From the NCBI RefSeq assembly GCF_017068395.1, contig NZ_CP070619.1, forward strand, positions 310,001 to 374,000: DNA of 64,000 bases, given 5' to 3'. Each line of letters starts with the position of its first letter. Position 1 is the stretch's first letter. This document shows positions 20,840-29,343 of this stretch, one piece after another. A program made the position numbers and the translations under genes. The stretch is from Rhodococcus pseudokoreensis (GTDB lineage Bacteria > Actinomycetota > Actinomycetes > Mycobacteriales > Mycobacteriaceae). Under the pieces are notes generated by a model, which saw only the letters and a list, made by a program, of their open reading frames with translations, was not told the DNA's origin and did not search any database.

Positions 20840-23439
20840 GCGGGGACTCCGCCCGGGGAGGTGCTCGAGGAGGTGCTCGGGGAGGTGCTCGGGGAGGTGC
20901 CGCTGCCCCACAGCGGCTGGGTGCCGCCGGGCAGCGACAGCTGGCCCTTCAGCATCACGTCGGACAGTTCGCTCAGCAGTGCGCGCATCGTGGTCGTCAG
21001 CTCACCCAGCTCCTTCCGGGACCCGTTCGCATCGACCGATTCGAGTCGCACGGGGTCGACCCGGCGCACGGTGTTGACCATGTCCTCGGCGAGCCGCTCC
21101 GCGCGGGACGCACCCGAGGCGTCCGGCAGTGCGGCCAGATTCGTGCGCAACGCCTCCAGTTGGAACGCCAGCGACCGCGGGTTCTTCACGTCGAACAGCA
21201 GCAACTCGGCCACGGCCGCCGGGCGGATTCCGCGGTTGCGGCGGCGGTAGACCACGGAACTCTCGGTGGCGACGAGAAGCGATTCGATCACCGCCCGTTC
21301 GGTCGCGGTATCCGTCTTCCGCCCGAGGGTCGAGTCCACCAGCGCGATCAGGGTGGCTGCCCGCTCGATCCGTTTGCCGATGTCCATGACGTGCCAGCCG
21401 GTGTCGCGGACCAGCGACTCCGCGGCGACCCCGGACAGGGCGAGCATGCCGCCGAGCACCGCGGACTGCGCCTCGAACAGTGCGGACCCGTCGTCGACGG
21501 TGTCGGCGGTGACCTGCCCGAGCGCGCGTTCGACGGTGCTGAGGACGGCCCAGATGTCGTTCGACAGTTGCCCGCGCACGGCCCGCGCGGCCTGCTCGAC
21601 GCCGCGCACCGCGTGGGCGAGCGAGCCGTCCCGGTCGGGGTCCGCCGTCAGCGAGCGGAACTCGGAGCGCACCCGTCGCTGGTCGGTGACCGGATCGGAG
21701 CCCGGGTCGGCCCCGAGATCGAGCCCCTCCGGGTGGTTCCCGGCGTCGGCGACCCGCAGGACCGTGTTCAGCAGGATCGGGAGGCTTCCGCCGCCCGCCA
21801 GCCACGGTCGCAGGCGGTAGTCGCGGTACTTCTCCCCCACGGCGATCATCAGCCGGGCCGCACCCTCGGCACGTTCGGCGAACCGGCCCATCCAGAACAG
21901 TTCGGTCAGCGCACGCGGCGACGTCATCAGGTCGGACGTCGTCGCCGCATACGTGGGCAGGGTCTCCCCGTCCCGCTCGGCGCCGTCGCCCGGGTCGGTG
22001 GACGCGGTGCGCTGCGCCAGCCGGATCCAGACGTCCTTCGCCCCGGCGTGGCGGCGGTCCCCGCGCTCGGCCCCGGGAACGAGGGACGTGCCGAGACCGC
22101 CGGCCATCGGGGTGAATCCCACCTGCTGCGCGACGCTGAATAACCGCATCCCGACCGGCGCCAACACGACATCCCCGGACCGGTCGGCGGCGGGCGCGTA
22201 CGACGGGTCCGGGACGATCTGCCCGACCCACCGCTCGGGTTCGGCCCGCACCCGGTCCAGCAGGGCCTCCCGTTCGGCGTCACGGAGTTCGGCGGGCACG
22301 ATCGGCGCACCCCCGTGTACGGCGCGCAGCACCATCGACGAGGCGTTCGTGAGGATGTGCGACAGCTCCGACCGGTCGCCGCCCCAGAAACTCGGAACCG
22401 ACTGCAGCAGCAGATCCTCGTCGAGCAGCCGGCGGCACAGGTCCGGAAGCAACCGGGTGAGCGCGGGGTTCTCGAGGATTCCGCTGCCGAGGGTGTTGAC
22501 GACGGTCACGCCGCCCCGCCGCAGCACCTGGACGAGACCGACGACGCCGGACCGCGAGCCGGGGCGCAGGTCGAGGGGGTCGGCGAGGTCGGCGTCCACC
22601 CGCCGGACGATGACGTCGACGCGTTCCAGACTGCCGAGGGACCGCATCCACACGTGCCCGTCGCGGACCACCAGATCGGCGCTCTCCACGAGCGGGAAAC
22701 CGAGGACCGTCGCCAGATACGCCTGATCGAATGCGGCCTCGGACCGGGTGCGGGGGCTGAGGACGACGACGAGCGGGTCCTCGGTGCCCGCGGGGGCGGC
22801 GTCGATCGCCGCGAGCCGCATCGACTGGGCGAACGAGGACAGCGGGCGCGGTCCGACCGCCTCGTAGATGCCGGGCATCGCCCGCGCGATGACGCGGCGG
22901 TCCGCCATCGCATATCCCGCGCCCGCCGGGGACTGGGTGTGGTCGCGCAGCGCGTGGAACGTGCCGTCCGCCCCGCGGCCGACGTCGAGTCCGTGCAGGA
23001 ACAGCTGGTGGCGGCCCGGCACCGTGATGCCGTGCGCCGCACGGACGTAGCCCGGGTGCCCGAACACCGTGCGGGCCGGGACGGCGCCGCTCCGGACGAG
23101 GGCCATCGGTCCGTACAGGTCCGCGAGTACCGCGTCGAGGAGCCGGGAGCGCTGCACGAAACCCGCCGCGAGCTGCTCCCACTCCTCGGCGGCGACGATC
23201 AGCGGGACCGCGTCGATCTCCCACCGGGGCGATGCGGTCGGCGCGTCCGAACCGTCGAGGGGGTTGTAGGTGATCCCGTGGTTGTCGACGAGCAGCCGGA
23301 TGCGGGACTGCAGGCGGCGGACGGAGTCGGGCCCGCCGTCCGTGAAGTCCTGGGCCAATTCCGCCCACGGTTCCCGGAGGCCGCCGCCACCGTCGAACAG
23401 TTCGTCGTAGCCCGCGCCGTCGTGCGGCGAGACGCTCAT
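20836..23439 (-). CDS. Circularly permuted ATP-grasp protein fused to an alpha-E domain (Rv2567-like)
   Basis: 867 residues. Residues about 20-475 are the circularly permuted type 2 ATP-grasp unit (DUF404/DUF407), with GYVRAAHG, MADRRVIARAMPGIYEAV, VVLSPRTRSEAAFDQA and NTLGSGILENPAL. An alpha-E helical domain follows from about 505 to 840 (ALTELFWMGRFAERAEGAARLM, RERAE-type helices, YRRRNRG). The Ser/Thr/Pro tail (TSPSTSPSTSSSTSPGG) is encoded by a 12-base tandem repeat. Predicted peptide or amide ligase; no reaction has been established. ATG at 23439 shares one base with the DUF389 stop, and the 3' end overlaps the transglutaminase start, so three genes form a tight operon. The open frame upstream of 23439 is an out-of-frame extension over DUF389 and was discarded. 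Confidence 0.9.
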   Translation of the reverse strand: MSVSPHDGAGYDELFDGGGGLREPWAELAQDFTDGGPDSVRRLQSRIRLLVDNHGITYNPLDGSDAPTASPRWEIDAVPLIVAAEEWEQLAAGFVQRSRLLDAVLADLYGPMALVRSGAVPARTVFGHPGYVRAAHGITVPGRHQLFLHGLDVGRGADGTFHALRDHTQSPAGAGYAMADRRVIARAMPGIYEAVGPRPLSSFAQSMRLAAIDAAPAGTEDPLVVVLSPRTRSEAAFDQAYLATVLGFPLVESADLVVRDGHVWMRSLGSLERVDVIVRRVDADLADPLDLRPGSRSGVVGLVQVLRRGGVTVVNTLGSGILENPALTRLLPDLCRRLLDEDLLLQSVPSFWGGDRSELSHILTNASSMVLRAVHGGAPIVPAELRDAEREALLDRVRAEPERWVGQIVPDPSYAPAADRSGDVVLAPVGMRLFSVAQQVGFTPMAGGLGTSLVPGAERGDRRHAGAKDVWIRLAQRTASTDPGDGAERDGETLPTYAATTSDLMTSPRALTELFWMGRFAERAEGAARLMIAVGEKYRDYRLRPWLAGGGSLPILLNTVLRVADAGNHPEGLDLGADPGSDPVTDQRRVRSEFRSLTADPDRDGSLAHAVRGVEQAARAVRGQLSNDIWAVLSTVERALGQVTADTVDDGSALFEAQSAVLGGMLALSGVAAESLVRDTGWHVMDIGKRIERAATLIALVDSTLGRKTDTATERAVIESLLVATESSVVYRRRNRGIRPAAVAELLLFDVKNPRSLAFQLEALRTNLAALPDASGASRAERLAEDMVNTVRRVDPVRLESVDANGSRKELGELTTTMRALLSELSDVMLKGQLSLPGGTQPLWGSGTSPSTSPSTSSSTSPGGVPA
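20859..20900 (-). repeat. 12-bp tandem repeat at the 3' end of the ATP-grasp/alpha-E gene
   Basis: Three full copies of AGGTGCTCGRGG (20859-20870, 20871-20882, 20883-20894) and a half copy lie just before the stop codon. They encode the Ser-Thr-Pro tail without breaking the frame. Length changes in multiples of four residues would be tolerated (inference). Confidence 0.85.
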
Positions 23440-24410
23440 CAGGCCCTCCGCCGCTGCGCCGGGGAGCGATCTTTGCGCGCCTGCTCGAGCAGGCGGCGGG
23501 GATCGCCGCCGCTGCGCAGTCGCAGCGCCAGGACGAGGACGCCGGCGACGACGATGCCCACCATGTTGACCCCGAGTTGCAGCGCCGCCAGTGCCGCGAT
23601 GCGCCATTCGCCCACGGTGACCGCGACGACGGCGAATCCGGCCGCCGGAACGGTGGTGACCGAGATGAAGACGCCGACGAGTGCCGCCGACTTCGAGGAC
23701 ACGAGCGCGAGCATGCCTGCCGCACCGGCGAGCAGCGCGACGATCAACGACAGCGGTCCGACGCGGTAGATGAAGTCGACCTGGTCGAGCGACTCGATGC
23801 TCTCGAACTCCATCCACCCGATTCGCTCCATCGCCAGCGTCGCGAGCAGTGTCGCCGCCATCGCGAACGGGAAACCGAACAGCAGGGCGATCAGCGACCG
23901 CCGGGCCAGCCCGAGCTTGCGCCGCATCAGGGCGACGGCGAGCGCGGCGAGCGGGCCGAACTCCGGCCCCACCACCATGGCCCCGACGACGGTGATCGGC
24001 GAGTCGGTGACGACACCCACCGCGGCCAGCAGGCAGGCGATGGTGAGGAACGCGAGGAACGTGACGTTGAGCGTCGATTCCTCACGCGTCCGGCTGACCA
24101 GCTCCTCCCACACGACGCTGTCCGCGGGATCGCCTGGGGCCGCCTTCTCCGCCTCGCGCGCGGACTTCGACAGCACCGTTTCGACGGGCTCCACCGTGAT
24201 CGCGCCGGTGCGGTCGATGCCCAGGGCCTCGAGCGCGTCGATCACATCGTTGGCCGCCTCACGGGCGACGTCGGTCTGGATCGCGTCGCCGGCGGGGTCG
24301 ATCGCCGCCTGTCGCAGCACCACCACGTGGGTGGCGCCGGGTTCCGCGGCGAGCACACCGAGGACGTCCTCAGTGCGCTCGGCCGGACAGATCACTCGCA
24401 GGTGCAACAT
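23439..24410 (-). CDS. DUF389 integral membrane protein
   Basis: 323 residues. The N-terminal 110 residues are a soluble, ACT-like sensor region (MLHLRVICPAERTEDVLGVL). A membrane domain of about six helices follows, with the family motifs NVTFLAFLTIACLLAA, PITVVGAMVVGPEFGPLAALA and a Gly/Ala-rich final pair. Function of DUF389 proteins is not established. It is the first gene of an operon with the ATP-grasp/alpha-E fusion and the transglutaminase. DUF389 is not, to my recollection, a standard part of that system, which makes the coupling notable. The start is an ATG 70 bases downstream of the aspS stop. Confidence 0.85.
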   Translation of the reverse strand: MLHLRVICPAERTEDVLGVLAAEPGATHVVVLRQAAIDPAGDAIQTDVAREAANDVIDALEALGIDRTGAITVEPVETVLSKSAREAEKAAPGDPADSVVWEELVSRTREESTLNVTFLAFLTIACLLAAVGVVTDSPITVVGAMVVGPEFGPLAALAVALMRRKLGLARRSLIALLFGFPFAMAATLLATLAMERIGWMEFESIESLDQVDFIYRVGPLSLIVALLAGAAGMLALVSSKSAALVGVFISVTTVPAAGFAVVAVTVGEWRIAALAALQLGVNMVGIVVAGVLVLALRLRSGGDPRRLLEQARKDRSPAQRRRA

Positions 24411-24450
24411 CGTGTCCCCCGGCTGTTCCGCGTCGTCCGATCGTTCGAGC

Positions 24451-24473
24451 CCGCCGGCGACACCCGCCGGCGG
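24451..24473. terminator. Stem-loop after aspS
   Basis: Nine-base arms CCGCCGGCG (24451-24459) and CGCCGGCGG (24465-24473) with a five-base loop lie 7 bases beyond the aspS stop and before DUF389. It probably ends the aspS transcript and separates it from the DUF389 operon. Confidence 0.6.
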
Positions 24474-24479
24474 ACCCGC

Positions 24480-26288
24480 CTACTTCTCGGCGTGAGCGTC
24501 GGGCTTCGCCGCGGCGGCGTCGACCTTCGGCTCCGGCTTGGCGTCGACACCCGATTCCTTGCGCTGCTGCGCGGTGATCGGCGCAGGCGCACTGGTCAGC
24601 GGATCGACACCGCCACCCGACTTCGGGAACGCGATGACCTCACGGATCGAATCCACCCCGGCCAGCAGGGCGGTGATCCGGTCCCAGCCGAACGCGATGC
24701 CGCCGTGCGGCGGCGCCCCGAACGCGAACGCGTCGAGGAGGAAGCCGAACTTCTCCTCGGCCTCCTCGTGGGAGATGCCCATCACCTTGAACACTCGCTC
24801 CTGAATGTCCTTGCGGTGGATACGAATACTGCCGCCGCCGATCTCGTTGCCGTTGCAGACGATGTCGTAGGCGTACGCGAGCGCGGAACCCGGGTCGGTG
24901 TCGAACGTATCGATCGACTCCGGCTTCGGCGAGGTGAACGCGTGGTGCACCGCCGTCCAGGCGCTGTACCCGAGCGCGACGTCGCCGCTCGCGGTGGCGT
25001 CCGCGGTCGGCTCGAACAGCGGTGCGTCGACGACCCACACGAACGCCCACGCGTCCGGGTCGATGAGGTTCTGCTTGCGGGCGATCTCGCCGCGGGCGGC
25101 GCCGAGCAGCGCGCGGGAGGACTTGGTGGCGCCGGCGGCGAAGAAGATGCAGTCACCGGGCTTCGCGCCGACGTGCGCGGCGAGGCCCTCACGTTCGGCG
25201 TCGGTCAGGTTCTTGGCCACCGGTCCGCCGAGCGTGCCGTCCTCGCCGAGGAGCACGTACGCCAGGCCCTTCGCCCCGCGCTGCTTCGCCCATTCCTGCC
25301 AGGCGTCGAGCTGCTTCCGCGGCTGGCTCGCGCCGCCGGGCATGACCACCGCACCGACGTATTCCTGCTGGAACACGCGGAACGTGGTGTCCTTGAAGAA
25401 CTCGGCGCACTCGACCAGTTCGACACCGAACCGCAGGTCCGGCTTGTCGGAACCGTAGCGGCGCATCGCCTCGGCGTACGTCATCCGCGCGATCGGCGTC
25501 TTGATCTCGTGCCCGACCAGCTTCCACAGCGAGGTCAGCACCTCCTCCGCGAGGAGGATGACGTCGTCCTGGTTGACGAAGCTCATCTCGATGTCGAGCT
25601 GCGTGAACTCGGGCTGACGGTCCGCGCGGAAATCCTCGTCGCGGTAGCAGCGCGCGATCTGGTAGTAGCGTTCGATGCCGCCGACCATGAGCAGCTGCTT
25701 GAACAGCTGCGGGCTCTGCGGCAACGCGTAGAAGCTGCCCGGCTGCAGTCGCGCGGGAACCAGGAAGTCGCGGGCGCCCTCCGGCGTCGACCGCGTCAAC
25801 GTGGGCGTCTCGACCTCGACGAACTCGTGGTGCGCGAGCACGGCACGGGCCGCGGCGTTGACCTTGGACCGCAACCGGATGGCGTGGCCGGGACCCTCAC
25901 GGCGCAGGTCCAGGTAGCGGTACTTCAGGCGCGCTTCCTCGCCGGCCTGGTCGTCCAGCTGGAACGGCAGCGGCGCGCTCTCGTTGAGGACCTCGAGCTC
26001 GGTGACGTTGACCTCGATCGCCCCGGTGGGGATCTCGAAGTTCTGGTTGCCCTCGGGACGGACCTCGACCACACCGGTGACCTTGACGCAGTACTCGGCG
26101 CGCAGACGGTGGGCCTGCTCGGCGGCGGCGCCCTCACGGAACACCACCTGGGACACGCCCGACGCGTCACGTAGATCGATGAAGATCACCCCGCCGTGAT
26201 CACGACGCCTGGCAACCCAACCGGTGAGGGTTACGGTCTGCTGGGCCTGCTCGGCTCGCAATGAACCGGCGAGATGTGTGCGCAGCAC
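24480..26288 (-). CDS. aspS: Aspartyl-tRNA synthetase (bacterial type, probably non-discriminating)
   Basis: 602 residues with a GTG start preceded by AAAGGA. Class IIb synthetase with an N-terminal OB anticodon domain ([22 protein letters not shown]), class II motif 2 ([19 protein letters not shown]), the bacterial GAD insertion (about 290-420) and motif 3 ([13 protein letters not shown]). In most actinobacteria this enzyme also charges tRNA-Asn for later amidation; that is family knowledge, not seen here. The Lys/Ala/Pro-rich C-terminal tail is longer than in E. coli. A TAGGAT box on the minus strand (26338-26333) may be its -10 element. Confidence 0.97.
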   Translation of the reverse strand: MLRTHLAGSLRAEQAQQTVTLTGWVARRRDHGGVIFIDLRDASGVSQVVFREGAAAEQAHRLRAEYCVKVTGVVEVRPEGNQNFEIPTGAIEVNVTELEVLNESAPLPFQLDDQAGEEARLKYRYLDLRREGPGHAIRLRSKVNAAARAVLAHHEFVEVETPTLTRSTPEGARDFLVPARLQPGSFYALPQSPQLFKQLLMVGGIERYYQIARCYRDEDFRADRQPEFTQLDIEMSFVNQDDVILLAEEVLTSLWKLVGHEIKTPIARMTYAEAMRRYGSDKPDLRFGVELVECAEFFKDTTFRVFQQEYVGAVVMPGGASQPRKQLDAWQEWAKQRGAKGLAYVLLGEDGTLGGPVAKNLTDAEREGLAAHVGAKPGDCIFFAAGATKSSRALLGAARGEIARKQNLIDPDAWAFVWVVDAPLFEPTADATASGDVALGYSAWTAVHHAFTSPKPESIDTFDTDPGSALAYAYDIVCNGNEIGGGSIRIHRKDIQERVFKVMGISHEEAEEKFGFLLDAFAFGAPPHGGIAFGWDRITALLAGVDSIREVIAFPKSGGGVDPLTSAPAPITAQQRKESGVDAKPEPKVDAAAAKPDAHAEK

Positions 26289-26431
26289 GGGATTCCTTTC
26301 GAAACATGGGGCAAGCTACTTCGTTGGCTGAGATCCTACGGAGACACCGTGCGTGAGCGGAAACGCATACCCGCTTCACGTGGGAGGCTCGATCGGCACG
26401 CACCGGAAAACTGAAGAGAAAGCGAAGACAC

Positions 26432-27355
26432 ATGACCTTCAACGAGGGCGCCCGAATGGACTCCGGCCGGGTGTCGACCGGAGGTGGGGGCGGCGGTGGC
26501 CTCGGCGGCAAGTTCGCGATAGGTGGCGGCGCGGGCGGTCTGATCGTGCTGGTTCTGGCGCTGCTCCTCGGCGGCGATCCCGGTTCGCTGCTCGGCGGTC
26601 TCAGCGGCACCACCGAGTCCGGCCAGAATTCCGGCGCGGGCCTCGCGGGGTGCGAGACCGGCGCGGACGCCAACCGCGACGTCAACTGCCGGGTGGTGTT
26701 CACCGCGGGCAGTCTCGACTCCGTGTGGGGACAGGAACTCGTGCAGCAGACCGGCACCGCGTACGTGCCACCGGAGGTCGTGCTGTTCTCCGGTTCCGTC
26801 AGCACCGGCTGCGGCAACGCGACCAGCGAGGTCGGGCCGTTCTACTGCCCGGCCGACTCGACCGCATACTTCGACACCAGCTTCTTCCAGCTCCTCGTCG
26901 ACCGCTTCGGGTCCAGCGGCGGCCCGCTGGCGCAGGAGTACGTGGTGGCGCACGAGTTCGGTCACCACATCCAGAACCAGCTCGGCGACATCGGACGGGC
27001 GCAGGCCGACCCGCGCGGCGCCGACTCGGCCGCGGTGCGGACCGAACTGCAGGCCGACTGCTACGCGGGCGTGTGGGCCCACTACGCCGACACCCTCCCC
27101 GGCCCCGACGGCGGACCGCCGTTCCTGAACACCCTCACCGACACCGACATCGACGACGCCCTGTCCGCCGCCTCCTCGGTCGGCGACGACCGCATCCAGC
27201 AGTCGGCGGGCGCCCGGGTGAATCCGGAGGGCTGGACGCACGGCTCGTCGCAGCAGCGCCAGAAGTGGTTCGCCACCGGATACCGGACCGGCCAGGTGCA
27301 GGCCTGCGACACCTACTCGGCACGCGATCTGAACAACCCGCCCGCGCTCCGCTGA
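26432..27355 (+). CDS. Membrane-anchored neutral zinc metallopeptidase (YpfJ/KPN_02809 family)
   Basis: 307 residues. A glycine-rich N-terminus is followed by one membrane helix (about 28-48) and an extracytoplasmic zincin domain. HEFGHHIQNQLG (His174, Glu175, His178) carries the catalytic motif, and the third ligand is expected in the ELQADCYAGVW helix. Four cysteines at 74, 86, 127 and 139 may form disulfides outside the cell. No substrate is known. It is divergent from aspS across a 143-base gap. The position after aspS matches the mycobacterial arrangement near Rv2575. Confidence 0.88.
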   Translation: MTFNEGARMDSGRVSTGGGGGGGLGGKFAIGGGAGGLIVLVLALLLGGDPGSLLGGLSGTTESGQNSGAGLAGCETGADANRDVNCRVVFTAGSLDSVWGQELVQQTGTAYVPPEVVLFSGSVSTGCGNATSEVGPFYCPADSTAYFDTSFFQLLVDRFGSSGGPLAQEYVVAHEFGHHIQNQLGDIGRAQADPRGADSAAVRTELQADCYAGVWAHYADTLPGPDGGPPFLNTLTDTDIDDALSAASSVGDDRIQQSAGARVNPEGWTHGSSQQRQKWFATGYRTGQVQACDTYSARDLNNPPALR

Positions 27356-27365
27356 CCAACATCCA

Positions 27366-27403
27366 CCGACAAATAATTTTGTCTTGACAGAATTTACTGT
27401 CGG
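27366..27403. promoter_or_regulatory. Tandem-dyad operator and -35 box upstream of the ArsR-type regulator
   Basis: Two adjacent 16-base dyads, GACAAATAATTTTGTC (27368-27383) and GACAGAATTTACTGTC (27386-27401), are separated by TT and framed by CCGACA and TGTCGG, so the whole 38-base site is also an imperfect palindrome. A perfect TTGACA (27384-27389) lies in the middle. A repressor dimer bound at each dyad would cover the promoter. The spacing would put the transcription start at or near the ATG at 27419. The obvious candidate ligand is the ArsR-type protein encoded just downstream. Confidence 0.7.
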
Positions 27404-27418
27404 TGCGAGAGTTGACGC

Positions 27419-28045
27419 ATGTTGGACGTAGCAGTGATCGATCAAGCGGCCGCCGCCGAGATCTCCCTGGACCCGGTCCGGGCGCGGTTGCTGGCGGCGC
27501 TCGCCGAACCCGGTTCGGCGAGTTCCGTCGCCGCGCAGGTGGGATTGACCCGGCAGAAGGCCAACTACCACCTGCGGGCGCTCGAGGAACACGGTCTCGT
27601 CGAACTCGTCGAGGAACGCAGGAAGGGCAACGTCACCGAACGGCTGTTCCAGGCCACCGCCGCGTCGTACGTCATCTCCCCCGCCGCGTTCGCCGCCCTC
27701 GCGCCCGATCCCGACCGGGCACCGGATCAACTGTCGGCCCGCTGGCTGGTGGCACTGGCTGCGCGACTGGTCCGTGAGGTCGGCGAGTTGATCGCCGGCG
27801 CCACCGCGGCACGTCAGCCGTTGGCCACCTACGCGATCGACAGCGAGATCCGGTTCGCGTCGGCGGCCGACCGCTCCGCGTTCGCCGACGAACTCGGCGA
27901 ATCCGTCAAGAACCTGGTGTCCCGCTACCACGACGAGAACGCCTCGAACGGGCGCAGGCACCGCCTCGTCGTCGCACTGCATCCGAGCCTGAAAACACCG
28001 TCCGCGCAAGCGAAGTCATCCGACAACCGCCACGAGGAGAGCTAG
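27419..28045 (+). CDS. ArsR-type winged-helix transcriptional regulator
   Basis: 208 residues. The winged helix lies at about residues 15-85, with the recognition helix around GLTRQKANYHLRALEEHGLV and a wing in EERRKGNVTERLF. The remaining 120 residues form a predicted effector or dimerisation region ending in a polar tail. No metal-binding cysteine pair is visible, so this is not a classical metal sensor. It is followed 2 bases later by an SRPBCC protein gene, a common ArsR/AHSA1-type pairing. A double-dyad operator overlaps its promoter, so autorepression is likely. Confidence 0.85.
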   Translation: MLDVAVIDQAAAAEISLDPVRARLLAALAEPGSASSVAAQVGLTRQKANYHLRALEEHGLVELVEERRKGNVTERLFQATAASYVISPAAFAALAPDPDRAPDQLSARWLVALAARLVREVGELIAGATAARQPLATYAIDSEIRFASAADRSAFADELGESVKNLVSRYHDENASNGRRHRLVVALHPSLKTPSAQAKSSDNRHEES

Positions 28046-28047
28046 TC

Positions 28048-28764
28048 ATGTCGAAGAATTTCGAGATCCGCCGCGAAGTCGTCCTGAACGCCGGCCCCGA
28101 GGACGTGTTCGCCGCCGTCACCACCGGCACCGGCGGCTGGATGTTCCCCACCGAACTCGATCCCGGGGTCGGCAACGAGGGACCCGACGACCCCGCCGTC
28201 GTCGAGTGGGAGCCGCCGCAGAAGTTCGCGGTCCGCCAGGAGGGACCCGACGGCTGGTTCAACGCCCTCGAGTACCTCATCGAGGCGCGCGACGGCGGCA
28301 CGGCAGCGCTGCGCTACGTGCACAGCGGCATCTTCACCGACGACTGGGACGCGCAGTACGACGGCGCCGACAAGCACACCACGTTCTACCTCCACAGTCT
28401 CGGCCAGTACGTCCGGTACTTCGCGGGCCGCGCGGCCACCTACATCGCGACCGGCGGCCCGGCGGCCTCCGCCGATCCCGGCGCGATGACCACGCTCCGC
28501 GGGGCGCTCGGCCTGTCCGACACGTCGACCGCCGGCGACACCGTCACCGTCGACGTCCCCGGATTCGGCACGGTGGACGGTGTCGTCGACTACCTGACGC
28601 CGCACTTCATCGGAATCCGGACCGGCGACGCGCTGTACCGGTTCTACGGCCGCAACGCATTCGGTGGAACGGTCGACGCGGCGCACCACCTGTTCGCCGC
28701 GGGCGCCGACCAGGAGAAGTCGCAGGACGCGTGGAAGTCCTGGCTGGACGACGTCTTCGCCTGA
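28048..28764 (+). CDS. SRPBCC (AHSA1-like) ligand-binding domain protein
   Basis: 238 residues. START/Bet v 1-like helix-grip fold inferred from the N-terminal RREVVLNAGPEDVFAAVT, the WEPPQKF strand, GTAALRYVHSGIF and the closing helix ending KSWLDDVF. It has a long second half with GFGTVDGVVDYLTPHFIGIRTG. Such proteins bind hydrophobic small molecules or assist folding; the ligand is unknown. A GAGGAGA ribosome binding site precedes the ATG, which lies 2 bases after the ArsR stop, so co-expression is expected. A short palindrome (28758-28772) spans its stop codon. Confidence 0.82.
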   Translation: MSKNFEIRREVVLNAGPEDVFAAVTTGTGGWMFPTELDPGVGNEGPDDPAVVEWEPPQKFAVRQEGPDGWFNALEYLIEARDGGTAALRYVHSGIFTDDWDAQYDGADKHTTFYLHSLGQYVRYFAGRAATYIATGGPAASADPGAMTTLRGALGLSDTSTAGDTVTVDVPGFGTVDGVVDYLTPHFIGIRTGDALYRFYGRNAFGGTVDAAHHLFAAGADQEKSQDAWKSWLDDVFA

Positions 28765-28784
28765 CTCAGGCGTCCTGCCCGAGT

Positions 28785-29240
28785 TCAGGAAGCCGTGAAC
28801 TCGCCCCTACCCGGAATGTTCGGTGTGCTCGGGGTGATCTCGACACTGACGCGACCCGCCCCCGGATCGAAGTAGACGGCCGTCGGCGCCCCCGGACCGT
28901 CCCATCCGCTCAACGCCCATTGCTTCGTTCCGGAGGCGCCGGTGTCGAGGTTGCGCCAACGCACTGTTCCGTCGACCATGCAGACCCGGGAAGTGCCCAC
29001 GAAATGCGTCGTCAGCATGACGTAGTTCGGCCCGTACGGCCCCGGGTAGCCGGACGACGCCTGGGCGTCGATCCGGCCACCGCACACGCTGATGTCGCCG
29101 GGGTTCAGACCGTGCCCGATCGTGAACGTGGGTGTCAGCGTGGCCGTATCCGCAACGGCGGCAGTGGGTGCGCCGAACAGTGCGGCAGCGGCAAGCGACG
29201 CCACCACCGCCGAACGGACTACCAGATTTCCCACAGTCAT
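28785..29240 (-). CDS. Small secreted protein of unknown function
   Basis: 151 residues. A Sec signal peptide covers about residues 1-30 (hydrophobic core AVVASLAAAALFG, likely cleavage after AVA). The mature part is about 120 residues, beta-rich, Gly/Pro/Thr-rich, with two cysteines that could pair (SVCGG and RVCMV). No enzymatic motif is seen. The ATG at 29240 is preceded by GAGGAGTGTC. It is convergent with the SRPBCC gene and upstream of the radical SAM gene's 3' end on the same strand. Confidence 0.7.
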   Translation of the reverse strand: MTVGNLVVRSAVVASLAAAALFGAPTAAVADTATLTPTFTIGHGLNPGDISVCGGRIDAQASSGYPGPYGPNYVMLTTHFVGTSRVCMVDGTVRWRNLDTGASGTKQWALSGWDGPGAPTAVYFDPGAGRVSVEITPSTPNIPGRGEFTAS

Positions 29241-29343
29241 GACACTCCTCGGTCGTGTGCGGCGGGCGAACCCCTCCCCCGTGTGTCTCCGGGAATGCCG
29301 GGCGCGTTACGCGTCCGCACGGTTGGGGTCGACGCACCGTTCG

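Noticed and set aside
20859-20900. 12-bp tandem repeat considered as a CRISPR array or origin iteron
   Set aside because: No spacers, in-frame inside a coding region, and no origin features near.
23577-26174. 865-codon plus-strand frame over DUF389 and aspS
   Set aside because: Arg/Asp/Gly-rich shadow without recognisable domains.
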